Under the pieces are notes generated by a model. That model was given only the letters and a program-made list of their open reading frames with translations. It had not been told where the DNA came from and ran no database searches. A DNA stretch of 64,000 bases from assembly GCA_023416955.1 (NCBI GenBank), contig JAEZGM010000021.1, forward strand, positions 67,486-131,485, written 5' to 3'. This DNA is from Bacillota bacterium. GTDB lineage: Bacteria > Bacillota > Clostridia > Oscillospirales > Acutalibacteraceae. How positions within the stretch are numbered: the first letter of the stretch is position 1; every line of letters begins with the position of its first letter. Of this stretch, positions 50,822 to 58,542 are shown piece after piece. Both the position numbers and the translations under genes were made by a program.

Positions 50822-51082
50822 TTGGAATATAAATATCGCACAAAGGGTACATGCGCGTCTGAGGTCATTGTGAATCTGGACGGCGACACCGTCACATCGG
50901 TTCGGTTTGTCGGCGGCTGCAACGGCAATACCCAGGGAATCGGCGCTCTCGTCAAAGGGATGAAGGTTTCGGAAGTCATTGCGCGCTGCAAGGGAATACA
51001 CTGCGGCGTACGGCCGACCTCCTGCCCCGATCAGCTTGCTTATGCACTGCAGCAGGCATTGGAGTCGCAACCGCAAAGATAA
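50822..51082 (+). CDS. TSCPD-domain protein
   Basis: An 86-residue protein with the motif its family is named for, PTSCPDQLAYAL, at about residues 65-76, and a Gly-rich VGGCNGNTQGIGALVKGM turn. Related domains close the C-termini of some vitamin-B12-dependent ribonucleotide reductases, but this one is stand-alone. The TTG start is supported by GGAGGAATTTCAT just upstream. Its role is unknown; three cysteines suggest metal or redox chemistry. Confidence 0.88.
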   Translation: MEYKYRTKGTCASEVIVNLDGDTVTSVRFVGGCNGNTQGIGALVKGMKVSEVIARCKGIHCGVRPTSCPDQLAYALQQALESQPQR

Positions 51083-51088
51083 GAGGAA

Positions 51089-51116
51089 GGGCTGCGAGAA
51101 ACTCGCAGCCCTTTTT
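51089..51116 (+). terminator. Terminator of the PHP-TSCPD operon
   Basis: GGGCTGCGAG/CTCGCAGCCC stem, AAA loop, TTTTT tail. Confidence 0.9.
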
Positions 51117-51120
51117 GTAA

Positions 51121-51243
51121 TTAGCAGCGGTCGTTATCTCTGCAGCCATCATTGTTACCGCAGCAGCAGAACAGAATGATGATAATAAAGATGATCCACC
51201 AGCAGCCGTTACCGCCGAATCCGCCAAAACCATTGTTACACAT
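51121..51243 (-). CDS. 40-residue Gly/Cys-rich membrane peptide
   Basis: AAAGGAGGC lies eight bases before an ATG on the minus strand. The 40 codons read MCNNGFGGFGGNGCWW, a hydrophobic core of eight or nine Ile/Leu/Phe residues, then CCCGNNDGCRDNDRC and a stop. Composition (Gly/Asn/Cys at both ends of one short helix) resembles the tiny YjcZ-like spore-associated peptides of Firmicutes. This is inferred from pattern only. It would insert in a membrane, and seven cysteines suggest metal binding or cross-linking. It is divergent from mcsA. Confidence 0.7.
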   Translation of the reverse strand: MCNNGFGGFGGNGCWWIIFIIIILFCCCGNNDGCRDNDRC

Positions 51244-51469
51244 AATTGTTTGCCTCCTTTCGGTTTACAATACATAATATTGCAGACGCATATATCGTGT
51301 TACAATTTTTTCTTCAGCTTTTTCAGAAACAATAATCTGCATTTTTTTCGATTAATACGGGACGAATAGTTCGAATATATAATATGATGAAAGTCACAGC
51401 TTGCAAGGCCTTGCTTATAAAAAAGGGGAAGGACTTTGCAATTCATGGGCAAGGTTTAGGAGGAAAGAT

Positions 51470-51967
51470 ATGCTTTGTGAATCCTGCGGTAAAAACCCGG
51501 CTGCTATACGTGTGAAAACAATTATAAACGGCGAATTGACCGATTACTCGCTGTGCGCGTCCTGTGCGCAGAAATTGGGGTATGCGGGACTGCTGACCGG
51601 CTTTAGCCGCGGTGCAGGGAGCTTTCTGACCGGATTTCAAACCGAATCCGCTGTGCACGAAGAACCGCTTCGCTGCAGCTGCTGCGGTTCCGCTTTTGAC
51701 GATATTGCGCGCAGCGGAAAAGTTGGTTGCGCCGAATGCTACCACACGTTCGCCAATCAGCTGCAGCAGATTGTACAGCGTATTTACGGCAATGCGAAGC
51801 ACCGCGGAAAAGTGCCCGGGGGCGAGCTTTTGCCGCTTATTCCCAAAAATCAGCTGAGTGTGATGCGCAGCGAGCTGAGGGAAGCGATTGATTCAGAAAA
51901 TTATGAGCATGCTGCGGAACTGCGCGACCGTATCCGCCTGTTAGAAGGAGATGCGCGTCATGAATAA
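51470..51967 (+). CDS. mcsA: McsA-type zinc protein with UVR motif
   Basis: A 165-residue protein. Four CxxC pairs (CESCGKNP, CASCAQ, CSCCGS, CAECYH) form treble zinc-binding units in the first 90 residues. The C-terminal UVR motif (SENYEHAAELRDRIRLLEGD) would mediate contact with a Clp-type ATPase or with McsB. In Bacillus, McsA activates the McsB arginine kinase and feeds ClpCP. AGGAGG lies close before the ATG. It overlaps mcsB by eight bases. No ctsR or clpC gene adjoins, unlike the usual operon. Confidence 0.93.
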   Translation: MLCESCGKNPAAIRVKTIINGELTDYSLCASCAQKLGYAGLLTGFSRGAGSFLTGFQTESAVHEEPLRCSCCGSAFDDIARSGKVGCAECYHTFANQLQQIVQRIYGNAKHRGKVPGGELLPLIPKNQLSVMRSELREAIDSENYEHAAELRDRIRLLEGDARHE

Positions 51968-52982
51968 ATGGTATGAGCAGGGCGGGCCCGACAGCGATGC
52001 GGTGGTCAGCAATGGAATTTGTTTAAGCCGTAATTTAAGAGAATATCCTTTCCCGGTCAGAATGAAACGCCTCGATTGTGCCGCCGTGACAAAATTGGTT
52101 CTGAACGCGGCTGCAAATGCCGGCGACCGGGTGCTTTCCCAATTACGGTTTCTTGATCTGGCACAGATGTCGGACGAAGAAAATGTTTCACTCGTGGAGC
52201 GTCAAATGGCAAGCCCGGAACTTATTTTCGAGCCGGAAGGGCGCGGACTGCTGTTTTCGGAAGATGAGTCCGTCAGTATTTTGCTGAATGCGGAAAATCA
52301 TGTCCAACTGAGAGTGAACGCCGCCGGTCTGAACCTCGAAGGGGCGTACCGTTCGGCGGACGAACTGGATTCATTTCTTGATAAGACCCTGCATTTTGCT
52401 TTTGACGAGTCGCTGGGCTACCTGACGCAAAACCCGGCCAACTTGGGTACCGGGCTGTGCGCTTCGCTTGTACTGCATTTGCCCGCGCTCAAGGAAAGCG
52501 GCAGTACGGCGCACCTTTCCGCCAGCCTTCTCCGCCTCGGTATCACACTGCGTGCTTTTGGCGGAGCGGGCGCCGAGCCCGGAGGCGCGTTTTTTCAGCT
52601 GTCAAACCGAATGTCGCTCGGCCTTTCTGAGCAGGAGGCAATCTCGAATCTGCGTACCCTTGCCATGCAGATTATCGTGCAGGAGCGCGCCGCAAGGGAG
52701 GAGCTGGCGGAAAAAATTGAAATACAGGATATGGTGCTGCGTTCGCTGGGCATTCTTAAAAGTGCACGGATCTTGCCGGATGACGAGTTTATGCAGCTGA
52801 TTTCAAACGTGCGTTTCGGCGTGTTCGCCGGAATTCTGCCCGATCTCGATTATAAATTGCTTGATAAGCTTGCGGTTGAGCTGCAGCCGGCGACTTTAAT
52901 GGCCTTCAGCGGGAAAACGCTGAAAACCGCCGAACGAAATGCGGCTCGCTCCCGCATGGTGCAGGAAGTTTTGAATCATTGA
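51960..52982 (+). CDS. mcsB: McsB homologue lacking arginine-kinase catalytic residues (predicted pseudokinase)
   Basis: A 340-residue protein clearly homologous to McsB over its length (NKWYEQGGPDSDAVVS start, LGYLTxxPxNLGTGLxASL, SLGLSEQEAISNL, IIVQERAAREEL). Active-site motifs are changed, however. The phosphate-binding SSRIRLARN reads SNGICLSRN, NEEDHIRIQ reads NAENHVQLR, and SCPTNVGTGLRAS reads QNPANLGTGLCAS, losing the conserved Cys and Arg. GEGSEA reads GAGAEP. Kinase activity is therefore unlikely. The protein may still bind McsA, Clp ATPase or phosphoarginine. The ATG at 51960 follows AGAAGGAG by ten bases. Confidence 0.9.
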   Translation: MNKWYEQGGPDSDAVVSNGICLSRNLREYPFPVRMKRLDCAAVTKLVLNAAANAGDRVLSQLRFLDLAQMSDEENVSLVERQMASPELIFEPEGRGLLFSEDESVSILLNAENHVQLRVNAAGLNLEGAYRSADELDSFLDKTLHFAFDESLGYLTQNPANLGTGLCASLVLHLPALKESGSTAHLSASLLRLGITLRAFGGAGAEPGGAFFQLSNRMSLGLSEQEAISNLRTLAMQIIVQERAAREELAEKIEIQDMVLRSLGILKSARILPDDEFMQLISNVRFGVFAGILPDLDYKLLDKLAVELQPATLMAFSGKTLKTAERNAARSRMVQEVLNH

Positions 52983-52996
52983 TTTGGTGAAGGACG

Positions 52997-53668
52997 GTGA
53001 GAGCATTGGAATTGAACGGAATTGCAAATGACGATTTGGCGGCTGCGCTCTTTCAGCTGTTGGGCGAGCCGGTTCCGTACAGATTATCTTTGGAGTCTGA
53101 AGCGGCGTGCCTTGAAAGCGAGATTGGCGACAGGCAGAAGCTGCTGCTGAAAATTATTGCGCTTTGTGCTCCTCAGGAAACGCCCAAACAGCTTTATCTT
53201 ACCGAAAAGGCTTACAGTTGGCTTGGCAAGGAATATTACGAGGAGGCAGCCCAGACAGCCGGCGCGTATTTGCACACGGAAGGCTGGAAGGAACTGCCCG
53301 GCTATACGAAGGAGGAGGACGGGATTCCCGTCAACCATGCAGCCGCAACCCGTGCTTCGATTCTTGCCGATCTGGCAAGGGCGCAGGAAGGCTTGGGCAG
53401 GGTGGACGCCGCGCTGGCAAACTGCATGGAAGCTTACCGCATCATGCCGCACAGCGCGATGTACGCCATTAAAGCCGCCGATGTGCTTTTGAGGCTACGC
53501 GGGAGAGAAGAAGCGCTTCAATTTTTGTTACAGCAAAAGAAGAGTAAATATTATACCCCGGTTAAATATACGGATGTGCAGGGTGTAACTCGCCGCAACG
53601 ATTTGTTCCGGCAGCTCTTGGACGCGCACATCCTGAAGCTTCAGCAAAAGGAACCGACGGACTGGTAA
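52997..53668 (+). CDS. Helical, TPR-like protein following mcsA-mcsB
   Basis: A 223-residue cytoplasmic protein with no recognised domain assignment. The second half is helical with TPR-like periodicity (ASILADLARAQEGLGRVDAA, ANCMEAYRIMPHSAMYAIKA, ADVLLRLRGREEALQFLL). The N-terminal half contains LTEKAYSWLGKEYYEEAAQT, another repeat-like unit. The GTG at 52997 follows GGTGAAGGA; a TTG three codons later is an alternative. It lies 14 bp after mcsB in the position where clpC is often found. It may be an adaptor or scaffold working with the McsA/McsB pair. That is inference from position. Confidence 0.7.
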   Translation: MRALELNGIANDDLAAALFQLLGEPVPYRLSLESEAACLESEIGDRQKLLLKIIALCAPQETPKQLYLTEKAYSWLGKEYYEEAAQTAGAYLHTEGWKELPGYTKEEDGIPVNHAAATRASILADLARAQEGLGRVDAALANCMEAYRIMPHSAMYAIKAADVLLRLRGREEALQFLLQQKKSKYYTPVKYTDVQGVTRRNDLFRQLLDAHILKLQQKEPTDW

Positions 53669-53670
53669 AA

Positions 53671-53718
53671 AAGGGTAGGCCTCAAAATGAATGAAAATTC
53701 ATTTTGAGGCCTACCCTT
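53671..53718 (+). terminator. Very long terminator hairpin after the mcsAB operon
   Basis: A perfect 22-bp stem (arm begins AAGGGTAGGCCTC) around GAAA, starting three bases after the stop codon. It is symmetric and could act on both strands. Confidence 0.8.
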
Positions 53719-53722
53719 CACA

Positions 53723-53800
53723 AAAAATTGCTTGTGGGTCAGAATTAGACCCGCATTTTGTATTGATCTTCGCAAAGATCAATACAAAAACGCAATTTTT
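53723..53800. repeat. Three-way-junction repeat behind the terminator
   Basis: Outer arms AAAAATTGC (53723-53731) and GCAATTTTT (53792-53800) enclose two hairpins: GGGTC/GACCC and a perfect 15-bp stem with arm TTTTGTATTGATCTT. The left side shares AAAATTGCTTGTGG and GAC-CC elements with 39403-39445. Confidence 0.65.
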
Positions 53801-53822
53801 CTGAGTTGGCTGGTATATTTAT

Positions 53823-54917
53823 TCATTTCGCTCTGTATTCCGCCAGCAGCAGGTCGACCATTCTACCGTAGCTTTTCACGCCGTCTTCCTGCCGGTTTGC
53901 TTTCAGGTAGCTGTCGTTGACCGCGGACGAAACCTGTGCGACGGGCCCCTCAAATTGCTTCCAGTAAGCCGAGTTGGCGTTCAAGTCGCGCTGCACCCCC
54001 TCGCTCAGCCGGGCGTATACCTGCCCGGCGGCATCACGGTCGGTGTCGTACAGGGCGTTTGACGCATAAATAAAGGCAAGCATTTTACCGGAATATTCAA
54101 AGTCGGGGTTTCCGCTATTTTCACAAATTAGGTAGCCGATAAAGTTTGCCTCGTCCTCGCGCATATATCCGCGCAGGTGGGAAAGCTCGTGACCCATCGT
54201 GACTGGAATGGAGTATTCCGGAATGTTATCGTTCACATTGGCTTCAAAGGTGAACGGGAAAAATATACCCGTGATGTTGGCGTGTGACATCAGGCGGGAA
54301 GCGAGTACGGGCTTCGGAGCCCCGTATCCCGCGCGCAGAAGCGGGTACTGTATATGAATTTTATCATAAGCGGCTTCGGCTTCTTTTGCGGTCTGCGTAA
54401 AATTCGGGTTGCTGAGCTTCATCACACCGTTTTGATCGATCTTTACCTTGGTTCGAAACGCGTTGACCTCGTCAGCAAGCGAATTGCACAGTGCAGTCAG
54501 TTCGGCTTTTGAAGAGGGCTGAATTTGAAGGCCGCTTGTCTGTGCAAAAGTATAGCGGTTGTAGTTGATGCCGCATGAGATTACAAAAAGAAAATAAACG
54601 ACGCCGGCGGCACAAATCAAATTGATGAAACCCTTTACAGCCGCCGCCCCGCGGTTCGGTCTGCGCCTGATCAGCCGGATGACAAAGCGGATCAGGAAAA
54701 ACAAAGCCAACAGTGGGAGCGTGTAAACAATGAATTCCGCAATGGAAAACGGAACCAGCGATGTCACAAAGTTGACGGAGAGGGACAGCACGGGGTAAAT
54801 ATGATTTGCATACCATTCGGAAAATGCGGGAAAATATGTAGATATAACGCTCAGTGCAAGTGCCGCAGGTGCGAAGAGCAAAAGCCAGAGGCGCTTGAGC
54901 CGAAGTGCTTTTTTCAA
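53823..54917 (-). CDS. DUF3810-type membrane protein with HExxH zinc-protease motif
   Basis: A 364-residue membrane protein with three predicted N-terminal helices (about residues 10-30, 45-85 and 105-130) and a large extracytoplasmic domain. The motif MGHELSHLRGYMREDEANF near residue 235 is HExxH followed by a downstream Glu, so a zinc metallopeptidase is likely. The TTG at 54917 is chosen because GGAG lies eight bases before it and a Lys/Arg-rich pre-helix segment follows. The longer ATG version adds a non-conserved stretch. The peptide substrate is unknown. It converges on the mcsAB operon. Confidence 0.8.
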   Translation of the reverse strand: MKKALRLKRLWLLLFAPAALALSVISTYFPAFSEWYANHIYPVLSLSVNFVTSLVPFSIAEFIVYTLPLLALFFLIRFVIRLIRRRPNRGAAAVKGFINLICAAGVVYFLFVISCGINYNRYTFAQTSGLQIQPSSKAELTALCNSLADEVNAFRTKVKIDQNGVMKLSNPNFTQTAKEAEAAYDKIHIQYPLLRAGYGAPKPVLASRLMSHANITGIFFPFTFEANVNDNIPEYSIPVTMGHELSHLRGYMREDEANFIGYLICENSGNPDFEYSGKMLAFIYASNALYDTDRDAAGQVYARLSEGVQRDLNANSAYWKQFEGPVAQVSSAVNDSYLKANRQEDGVKSYGRMVDLLLAEYRAK

Positions 54918-55187
54918 GGAATCATCTCCAGATTCAACAATATACAGGATATTGTTCTTAAAAAGCAAAGATACCCTGTTTCTACTAAAATTCAGCTGCC
55001 CTTGTCAGGCACAGTTTTATCCTTTACAAATAAGTCCCGACTATATTGTAGAATATTGTCCGCTGTCCGTCAATTACTTAAATGTTGCCAGAGCCGGAAA
55101 CCAACGGATTATTTTGCATAAGCCGTTGCCCGTTCATAGAAAAAATGGTATTATATATTTTTAGAACATATAAAAGGAGGTGGCCGT

Positions 55188-55679
55188 ATGCAGTTCTATC
55201 TTCGGCAGGGCACGGACCCGGATGCATTGTTTTCTGTTATGGAACCATCCGGCCAGCTTGTCTACCGGGTGAAAGGCGATTCGCTTTCCATTGGGGGCAA
55301 GTTTTATCTGCTGGACAGCGCGGGAAAAGAAGCCGCCCGTATTTTCAGCGTCGGCGTGACCGCGATATCCAAATACGCGATTCAGGTCGGGGACAAAGAA
55401 CGTGCCCGCGTGACCTGGAATTTTAACGCGAAACGCGAGCAGGTGAAAATTAAGGGCGTACACTGGCGCTTTCGCGGGGATCTTGCCGCGCGTTCCTATG
55501 ATATTCTCGATATCGATTCATCAGTCGTCATGACGCATGGCCGCTGCTGGAATAAAATTGGGGATTGCTACGCGGTTCAGGTTACCAACGAGTCGGACGC
55601 GCTGTTGTGCCTGTGTCTTGCCGTGATTCTGGACAGCACTGTAATAGGCGGCACCGCAGCCCCTGTTCCCGCCGGCTGA
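55188..55679 (+). CDS. LURP-one-related (tubby-like fold) protein
   Basis: A 163-residue beta-rich protein. Successive strands FSVMEPSGQLVYRVKGD, LSIGGKFYLLDSAGKEAARI and KYAIQVGDKERARVTWNFN follow the LURP-one-related pattern known from Bacillus YxjI. AAGGAGGTGGCC precedes the ATG. The family's role in bacteria is not established; some bind lipids. It is followed, after a promoter, by valS. Confidence 0.75.
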   Translation: MQFYLRQGTDPDALFSVMEPSGQLVYRVKGDSLSIGGKFYLLDSAGKEAARIFSVGVTAISKYAIQVGDKERARVTWNFNAKREQVKIKGVHWRFRGDLAARSYDILDIDSSVVMTHGRCWNKIGDCYAVQVTNESDALLCLCLAVILDSTVIGGTAAPVPAG

Positions 55680-55704
55680 TAATTCTGCGGGGGAGGAAAA
55701 TAAT

Positions 55705-55805
55705 TTGACAAATGATTCCTCCAATGTCATACTTAAAAAATATTACGTTAGAGCATGTATGCAAACAGGAAACAGACTGGACTTTGGAGTTTGCTTACGC
55801 GCTCT
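55705..55805 (+). promoter_or_regulatory. Promoter and structured leader of valS
   Basis: TTGACA (55705-55710), 17-bp spacer, CATACT (55728-55733). In the leader AGAGC/GCTCT and GCAAAC/GTTTGC (55750-55766 with 55789-55805) can form a stem with a symmetric 6x6 internal loop. No T-box sequence or specifier loop was found. Confidence 0.5.
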
Positions 55806-55858
55806 ATGCTCCGCTTTTCTTGATTTTTACAGCAGCTTGAGATACAGGAGGACAAACT

Positions 55859-58486
55859 ATGAGCAGGGATTTAGCAAAAACATATGAACCCCAGGAGGTG
55901 GAAGACCGGATTTACGACTTCTGGCTTTCCGGCGGTTATTTTCACGCAGAACCCGATCCGGAGAAAAAGCCATATACCATTGTAATGCCGCCACCGAATA
56001 TTACCGGCCAGCTTCACATGGGGCACGCCCTTGACGAAACGCTTCAGGATATTCTGATCCGCTGGAAGCGCATGCAGGGTTACTCCGCGCTTTGGCTGCC
56101 CGGAACCGACCACGCCGCCATTGCGACCGAAGCGAAAATCGTGGAGGCGATGCGCAAGGAAGGCATTACAAAAGAGGCAATCGGCCGCGACGCGTTCCTG
56201 GAGCGCGCGTGGGACTGGAAGGAAAAATACGGCGGACGTATCATCGAGCAGCTGAAAAAACTCGGTTCCTCCTGCGATTGGGAGCGCGAGCACTTTACGA
56301 TGGACGAAGGCTGTTCCAAAGCGGTAAAAGAAGTTTTCGTGCGCCTGTACGACAAGGAGTTAATTTACCGCGGCGAGCGCATTATCAACTGGTGCCCGCA
56401 CTGCCGCACCTCCATTTCCGACGCAGAAGTGGAATTCAGCGAGCACGACGGCTCCTTCTGGCACCTGCGCTATCCCTTCAAGGACGGCAGCGGCTACCTG
56501 AACCTTGCCACCACCCGCCCGGAAACTATGCTGGGTGATACGGCTGTCGCGGTACACCCGGACGATGAGCGTTACAAGGATTTAGTCGGCAAAACGCTGA
56601 TTCTTCCGATTGTGAACCGTGAAATCCCAGTGATTGCCGACAGCTACGTGGAACGCGATTTCGGAACCGGCGTGGTGAAAATTACACCGGCGCACGACCC
56701 GAACGACTTTGAAGTCGGACTTCGCCACAACCTTCCCATTATCAATGTGATGGATGAGGGCGGGAACATCAACGAAAACGGCGGAAAATACGCCGGTATG
56801 CCTGCGCTGGAAGCGCGCAAGCTGATTGTGGAAGAACTTAATCAGCTGGGCTTCCTTGTAAAAGTGGAACCGATTAAGCATAATGTCGGCTCTTGCTACC
56901 GCTGCGGTACGGTTGTAGAACCTCGTGTTTCCAAGCAGTGGTTTGTCAAAATGAAGCCGCTTGCGAAGCCTGCCATTGAAAAAGTGCAAAACGGCGAAGT
57001 AAAGTTCGTACCCGAACGCTTCGAAAAAATTTATTTCAACTGGATGGAAAATATTAAGGACTGGTGCATTTCCCGCCAGCTTTGGTGGGGTCACCGCATT
57101 CCTGCGTGGTACTGTGAAGACTGCGGCGAAATAGTGGTTGCGCGCGAAGAACCCCACACCTGCCCGAAATGCGGCTCCAAAAACCTGAAGCAGGATGAGG
57201 ATACGCTTGACACCTGGTTTTCTTCCGCGCTGTGGCCGTTCTCCACACTGGGTTGGCCTGACAATACGGCAGAACTCAAATATTACTATCCGACCAATAC
57301 GCTTGTAACCGCCTATGATATTATTTTCTTTTGGGTCGCCCGCATGATTTTTTCTGCCATTGAGCAAACGGACGAAGTTCCGTTTAGTACGGTGCTGATG
57401 CACGGTTTGATTCGTGATTCGCAGGGGCGCAAAATGAGCAAGTCGCTTGGCAACGGCATTGATCCGCTTGAAATTATTGATCAGTACGGCGCTGACGCGC
57501 TGCGCTTTACGCTCGCGACGGGCAACAGCCCCGGAAACGATATGCGCTATTCCACTGAAAAGGTGGAGGCAAGCCGCAACTTCGCAAATAAAATCTGGAA
57601 TGCTTCCCGTTTTATTCTGATGAATATCGACGGGCATGACGTGAAGAACGAGCTTCCGAGCGAGCTCGCGCTGGAAGACCAATGGATTGTGGATTCGTTT
57701 AACCGCGTCGCAAAAGAGATTACGGAGAATCTTGAAAAGTTTGAACTTGGTATCGCGGTGCAGAAGCTGTACGACTTCCTGTGGGACGAATTCTGTGACT
57801 GGTATATTGAGATTGCCAAAATCCGCCTGAATTCGGAAGATGAAAAGACCGCGCAGGGCGTGCGCCAGGTGCTTGTATGGGTTATGACCGGCACTCTGAA
57901 GCTGCTGCACCCGTTCATGCCGTTTATTACGGAGGAAATCTGGCAGTCGCTCCCGCATGAGGGGGAAGCCATTCTTGTGTCAAAATGGCCGGAATTTGAG
58001 GAGGCGCATTGCTTTGCGGAGGCTTCCGAAAAAATGCGCGGCATTATGGAGGCTGTCCGCTCCATCCGCAACCGCCGTTCCGAAATGAATGTGCCGCCGT
58101 CACGGAAAGCGCATATTTACATTGCCACTAACGCGGAGGAAACATTCCGCGCGGGTTCGGCGATCATCGCGAAACTGGCGTATGCCAGCGAAGTGGAGAT
58201 CGGCGCTGAATTCGATTTACCGGGCGCCGTGACCATCGTCACACCTGATGCGCGCATTTACATTCCGATGGACGATCTGGTTGACAAGCAGGCGGAGCTG
58301 GAGCGTCTGACGAAGGAGCTTGTTTCGGCACAGAAGCAGTATGAAAACGCACAGGCGAAACTGACGAACGAAACCTTTATTTCAAAGGCGCCGGTAAATG
58401 TTGTGGATGGCGTAAAGCAAAACGCGGCGAAGCTGAGCGAGCACATTGCCCTGATTCAGTCCAGCATAGAAGCATTAAGACTATAA
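55859..58486 (+). CDS. valS: Valyl-tRNA synthetase
   Basis: An 875-residue class I synthetase that charges tRNA-Val and edits mischarged threonine. The HIGH motif is HMGHALDETL near residue 50 (PPPNITGQLHMGHA) and the KMSKS motif is GRKMSKSLGNGIDP near residue 523. The CP1 editing domain holds TTRPETMLGDTAVAVHPDD near residue 218. Zn-type cysteines are visible in CEDCGE and CPKCGS near residues 415-440. The C-terminal coiled coil from about residue 805 carries repeated Lys/Glu/Gln heptads. AGGAGG precedes the ATG. Length matches the family. Confidence 0.98.
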   Translation: MSRDLAKTYEPQEVEDRIYDFWLSGGYFHAEPDPEKKPYTIVMPPPNITGQLHMGHALDETLQDILIRWKRMQGYSALWLPGTDHAAIATEAKIVEAMRKEGITKEAIGRDAFLERAWDWKEKYGGRIIEQLKKLGSSCDWEREHFTMDEGCSKAVKEVFVRLYDKELIYRGERIINWCPHCRTSISDAEVEFSEHDGSFWHLRYPFKDGSGYLNLATTRPETMLGDTAVAVHPDDERYKDLVGKTLILPIVNREIPVIADSYVERDFGTGVVKITPAHDPNDFEVGLRHNLPIINVMDEGGNINENGGKYAGMPALEARKLIVEELNQLGFLVKVEPIKHNVGSCYRCGTVVEPRVSKQWFVKMKPLAKPAIEKVQNGEVKFVPERFEKIYFNWMENIKDWCISRQLWWGHRIPAWYCEDCGEIVVAREEPHTCPKCGSKNLKQDEDTLDTWFSSALWPFSTLGWPDNTAELKYYYPTNTLVTAYDIIFFWVARMIFSAIEQTDEVPFSTVLMHGLIRDSQGRKMSKSLGNGIDPLEIIDQYGADALRFTLATGNSPGNDMRYSTEKVEASRNFANKIWNASRFILMNIDGHDVKNELPSELALEDQWIVDSFNRVAKEITENLEKFELGIAVQKLYDFLWDEFCDWYIEIAKIRLNSEDEKTAQGVRQVLVWVMTGTLKLLHPFMPFITEEIWQSLPHEGEAILVSKWPEFEEAHCFAEASEKMRGIMEAVRSIRNRRSEMNVPPSRKAHIYIATNAEETFRAGSAIIAKLAYASEVEIGAEFDLPGAVTIVTPDARIYIPMDDLVDKQAELERLTKELVSAQKQYENAQAKLTNETFISKAPVNVVDGVKQNAAKLSEHIALIQSSIEALRL

Positions 58487-58494
58487 TAGCGGAG

Positions 58495-58519
58495 GGCGGG
58501 CGCAATGCCCGCCTTTTTT
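58495..58519 (+). terminator. Terminator between valS and folC
   Basis: GGCGGGC/GCCCGCC stem with loop GCAAT and a TTTTTT tail, only 24 bp before the folC start, so folC may depend on read-through or an overlapping promoter. Confidence 0.9.
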
Positions 58520-58542
58520 GTACCGTTCAAAGGAGAATCCCT

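Noticed and set aside
55705..55858. T-box riboswitch before valS
   Set aside because: No conserved T-box antiterminator sequence, no specifier loop and no terminator alternative could be found.
56582..57958. A long open frame (about 458 codons) antisense to valS
   Set aside because: It lies wholly inside valS on the other strand, has no ribosome site and encodes a low-complexity, His/Arg/Phe-rich sequence typical of the shadow frame of a GC-biased gene.
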